DNA from: Caulobacter sp. CCUG 60055
Lineage (GTDB): Bacteria > Pseudomonadota > Alphaproteobacteria > Caulobacterales > Caulobacteraceae
Length of the DNA stretch: 64,000 nucleotides
Reading direction: 5' to 3'
NCBI RefSeq assembly: GCF_022750545.1
Contig: NZ_PUIC01000003.1
Coordinates: 466,575 to 530,574, forward strand
Under the pieces are notes generated by a model. The model did no database searches. It worked only from the letters and a program-made list of their open reading frames with translations, and was not told where the DNA came from. This document shows positions 62,329-64,000 of the stretch, piece by piece (the first letter of the stretch is position 1; every line of letters begins with the position of its first letter). A program made the position numbers and the translations under genes.

Positions 62329-63552
62329 TCAGCCGGCGACCGGCCTGACCCGTCCCGCCGCCTCGCGCGCCCGCTCGCGGGCCTGGTCGACGTCGCCGCC
62401 GCGGGCCAGGGCCACGCCCATGCGCCGGCGCTCGAAGCTTTCCGGCTTGCCGAACAGGCGCAGGTCCGAGCCGGGGACGGCCAGGGCCTCTTCGACGCCC
62501 TCGAAGGCGATGGCCTTGGCCTCCATGCCGCCATAGATCACCGCGCTGGCGCCCGGCTCGCGCTGGGCGACGTCGACCGGCAGGCCGAGGATGGCGCGGG
62601 CGTGCAGGGCGAACTCGCTCAGGTGCTGGCTGACCAGGGTGACCAGGCCGGTGTCGTGCGGCCGGGGGCTGACCTCGGAGAACCACACCTCGTCGCCCTT
62701 GACGAACAGCTCGACCCCGAACAGGCCCAAGCCCGTATCTGGGCCGCCGAGGACGGCCGTCACCTTGCGGGCGATGTCCTGGGCCTTGGCGATCGCGGCC
62801 GGGCTCATCGCCTGGGGCTGCCAGCTCTCGACATAGTCGCCCCTGACCTGGCGGTGGCCGATCGGGGCGCAGAAATGGGTCTCGATCTCGCCGCCGGCGC
62901 CGCGGGCGCGCACGGTCAGCAGGGTGATCTCGAAATCGAAGTCGATGCGGCCCTCGACGATGACGCGGGCCTGTTCGACCCGTCCGGCGGCCAGGGCGTA
63001 GGCCCAGGCGGCCTCGATCCCGGCCGGGCTCTCGACATAGCTCTGGCCCTTGCCGGACGACGACATCACCGGCTTGACGAAGCAGGGATAGCCGGCGACC
63101 TCGGCCGCGCCCTGGGCCAGCTCCTCGGCGGTGGAGGCGAAGGCGTAGGGGCTGGTCGGCAGGCCCAGATCCTCGGCCGCCAGCCGGCGGATGCCCTCGC
63201 GGTTCATGGTCAGCTGGGTGGCCCGCGCCGTGGGGATGACCACGGCCAGGCCCTCGGCCTCGATGCGGGCCAGCTCGTCGGTGGCGATGGCCTCGATCTC
63301 GGGCACCACCAGATGCGGGCGCTCTTGTTCGATCACCGCGCGCAGGGCGGCCGGGTCGGTCATGGCCACGACGTGGCTGCGGTGGGCGACCTGCATGGCC
63401 GGCGCGTCGGCGTAGCGGTCGACGGCGATCACCTCGACGCCCAGGCGCTGAAGCTCGATCGCCACCTCCTTGCCCAGCTCGCCGGAGCCCAGAAGCATGA
63501 CCTTGGTCGCCGTGGGCGACAGGGGGGTGCCGATGCGCATGGTGGTCGTCAT
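62329..63552 (-). CDS. purT: formate-dependent phosphoribosylglycinamide formyltransferase PurT
   Basis: PurT makes formyl-GAR from GAR, formate and ATP, a folate-independent alternative to PurN. The 407-residue ATP-grasp enzyme has [87 protein letters not shown] and [15 protein letters not shown]. The ATG at 63552 overlaps the stop of the VOC gene by 4 bp. An ATG four codons downstream is also possible. Confidence 0.96.
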   Translation of the reverse strand: MTTTMRIGTPLSPTATKVMLLGSGELGKEVAIELQRLGVEVIAVDRYADAPAMQVAHRSHVVAMTDPAALRAVIEQERPHLVVPEIEAIATDELARIEAEGLAVVIPTARATQLTMNREGIRRLAAEDLGLPTSPYAFASTAEELAQGAAEVAGYPCFVKPVMSSSGKGQSYVESPAGIEAAWAYALAAGRVEQARVIVEGRIDFDFEITLLTVRARGAGGEIETHFCAPIGHRQVRGDYVESWQPQAMSPAAIAKAQDIARKVTAVLGGPDTGLGLFGVELFVKGDEVWFSEVSPRPHDTGLVTLVSQHLSEFALHARAILGLPVDVAQREPGASAVIYGGMEAKAIAFEGVEEALAVPGSDLRLFGKPESFERRRMGVALARGGDVDQARERAREAAGRVRPVAG

Positions 63553-63944
63553 CCTTCTCGACGGCGTTCGATGAGGTCCCAGGGATTGCCGTACAGATCC
63601 TCGAACACCGCCACCTTGCCATAGGATTCTTGGCGCGGGGGTTCGCGGAAGATCACGCCGGCCGCGAGATAGCGGGCGTGGTCGCGGTCGAAGTCGTCGG
63701 TCTCCAGGAACAGGAACACCCGCCCGCCGGCTTGGACGCCGACGGCGGCGGCCTGGGCCGCGTCCGCCGCCTTGGCCAGCAGCAGGCAGGTCGCCGATCC
63801 CGGCGGCGCCACCCGCAGCCGGCGCTTGGTCTCGCTCAGCGGCGTGTCCTCGACCAGATCGAAACCCAGCGCCTCGACATAGAAACGCCTGGCCTCGTCA
63901 TAGTCGCGGACCAGCAGGGTGATCGCGGCCAGGGTCTGGGGCAT
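63549..63944 (-). CDS. VOC (glyoxalase/bleomycin resistance) family protein
   Basis: The 131-residue single vicinal-oxygen-chelate domain has two beta-alpha-beta-beta-beta modules: [29 protein letters not shown] and [25 protein letters not shown], ending [17 protein letters not shown]. The metal-ligand position near the second module's end (YGNPWDLIE, Glu) is kept. Substrate unknown; this group often acts as lyase or dioxygenase-like. Translationally coupled to purT. Confidence 0.85.
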   Translation of the reverse strand: MPQTLAAITLLVRDYDEARRFYVEALGFDLVEDTPLSETKRRLRVAPPGSATCLLLAKAADAAQAAAVGVQAGGRVFLFLETDDFDRDHARYLAAGVIFREPPRQESYGKVAVFEDLYGNPWDLIERRREG

Positions 63945-63973
63945 CGGGTCTGGGCCTTTGGTCCTCTCTTCCG

Positions 63974-63999
63974 CTCATCCCCGCGAAAGCGGGAACCCA
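63974..63999. repeat. edge of a dispersed repeat at the window end
   Basis: CTCATCCCCGCGAAAGCGGGAACCCA contains the stem CCCGC-GAAA-GCGGG (63980-63993). This sequence type is a very common extragenic repeat in alphaproteobacteria. Only one, possibly partial, copy is in the window. Confidence 0.45.
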
Positions 64000-64000
64000 G

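Overview
The window is a stretch of high-GC (roughly 70%) chromosome from an alphaproteobacterium, almost certainly Caulobacterales (Caulobacter or Phenylobacterium type). The evidence is gene content: homologues of CpdR, GapR, TacA, TrcR and RcdA (cell-cycle and nucleoid proteins best known from Caulobacter crescentus), a pseudaminic-acid pathway as used for flagellin glycosylation, MotA, an aa3-oxidase subunit IV, a three-subunit transhydrogenase, and zinc-free L31 and L36 ribosomal proteins. I see no insertion sequence, prophage, integrase or CRISPR array. About 68 protein genes, one tRNA and one probable small RNA are supported.

Layout. 0-4 kb: typA, a 524-bp gap holding a promoter-to-terminator small RNA gene with the UUUCCUCCCU motif of the alphaproteobacterial ar8/mmgR family, an N-formylglutamate amidohydrolase, cpdR and tRNA-Val(GAC). 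4-9 kb: accessory genes (P-loop NTPase, LuxR-type regulator, a trimeric autotransporter adhesin, DUF3617, an orphan). 9-13.8 kb: pseG converging on a minus-strand run rpmJ - HAD phosphatase - gapR - small basic protein - pseC - pseI. 14-24.5 kb: lytic transglycosylase, MFS, motA, an Ala-rich lipoprotein, mnmC, a Ser-tailed membrane protein, GST, pseB, ubiX and two DUF465 proteins. 24.5-29.3 kb: a serine hydrolase with a diguanylate cyclase, purEK, COQ9 and rpsU (probable AUC start).

29-40 kb: a Nat-type ABC exporter, alpha/beta hydrolases, pntAA-pntAB-pntB, cytochrome oxidase subunit IV, an FkbM methyltransferase, a hotdog thioesterase and an ABC1/UbiB kinase. 40-47 kb: oligoendopeptidase F, tacA, trcR, a quinone oxidoreductase, DUF1192, rcdA and rpmE. 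47-54 kb: an ABC exporter, a DUF885 protein, glpQ, an inositol-phosphatase gene and thiE. 53.6-58.5 kb: a bd-type quinol oxidase (cydAB plus a DUF2474 miniprotein), a GbsR/MarR regulator with an operator-like palindrome, then bfd and bfr behind a promoter overlapped by a Fur-type box. 58.5-64 kb: gap-pgk-fba, purT and a VOC protein.

Functional themes. Cell-cycle control: CpdR and RcdA are ClpXP adaptors for CtrA turnover, TacA is the sigma-54 activator of stalk and SpmX genes, TrcR is a cell-cycle regulator and GapR a nucleoid protein. Motility and surface: MotA plus four of six pseudaminate enzymes (PseB, C, G, I; PseF and PseH are not here). Respiration and redox: transhydrogenase, quinol oxidase, COQ9, UbiX and the UbiB-like kinase. 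Iron: bfd-bfr. Central and purine metabolism: gap-pgk-fba, purEK and purT. Translation: typA, rpsU, rpmE, rpmJ, mnmC and tRNA-Val.
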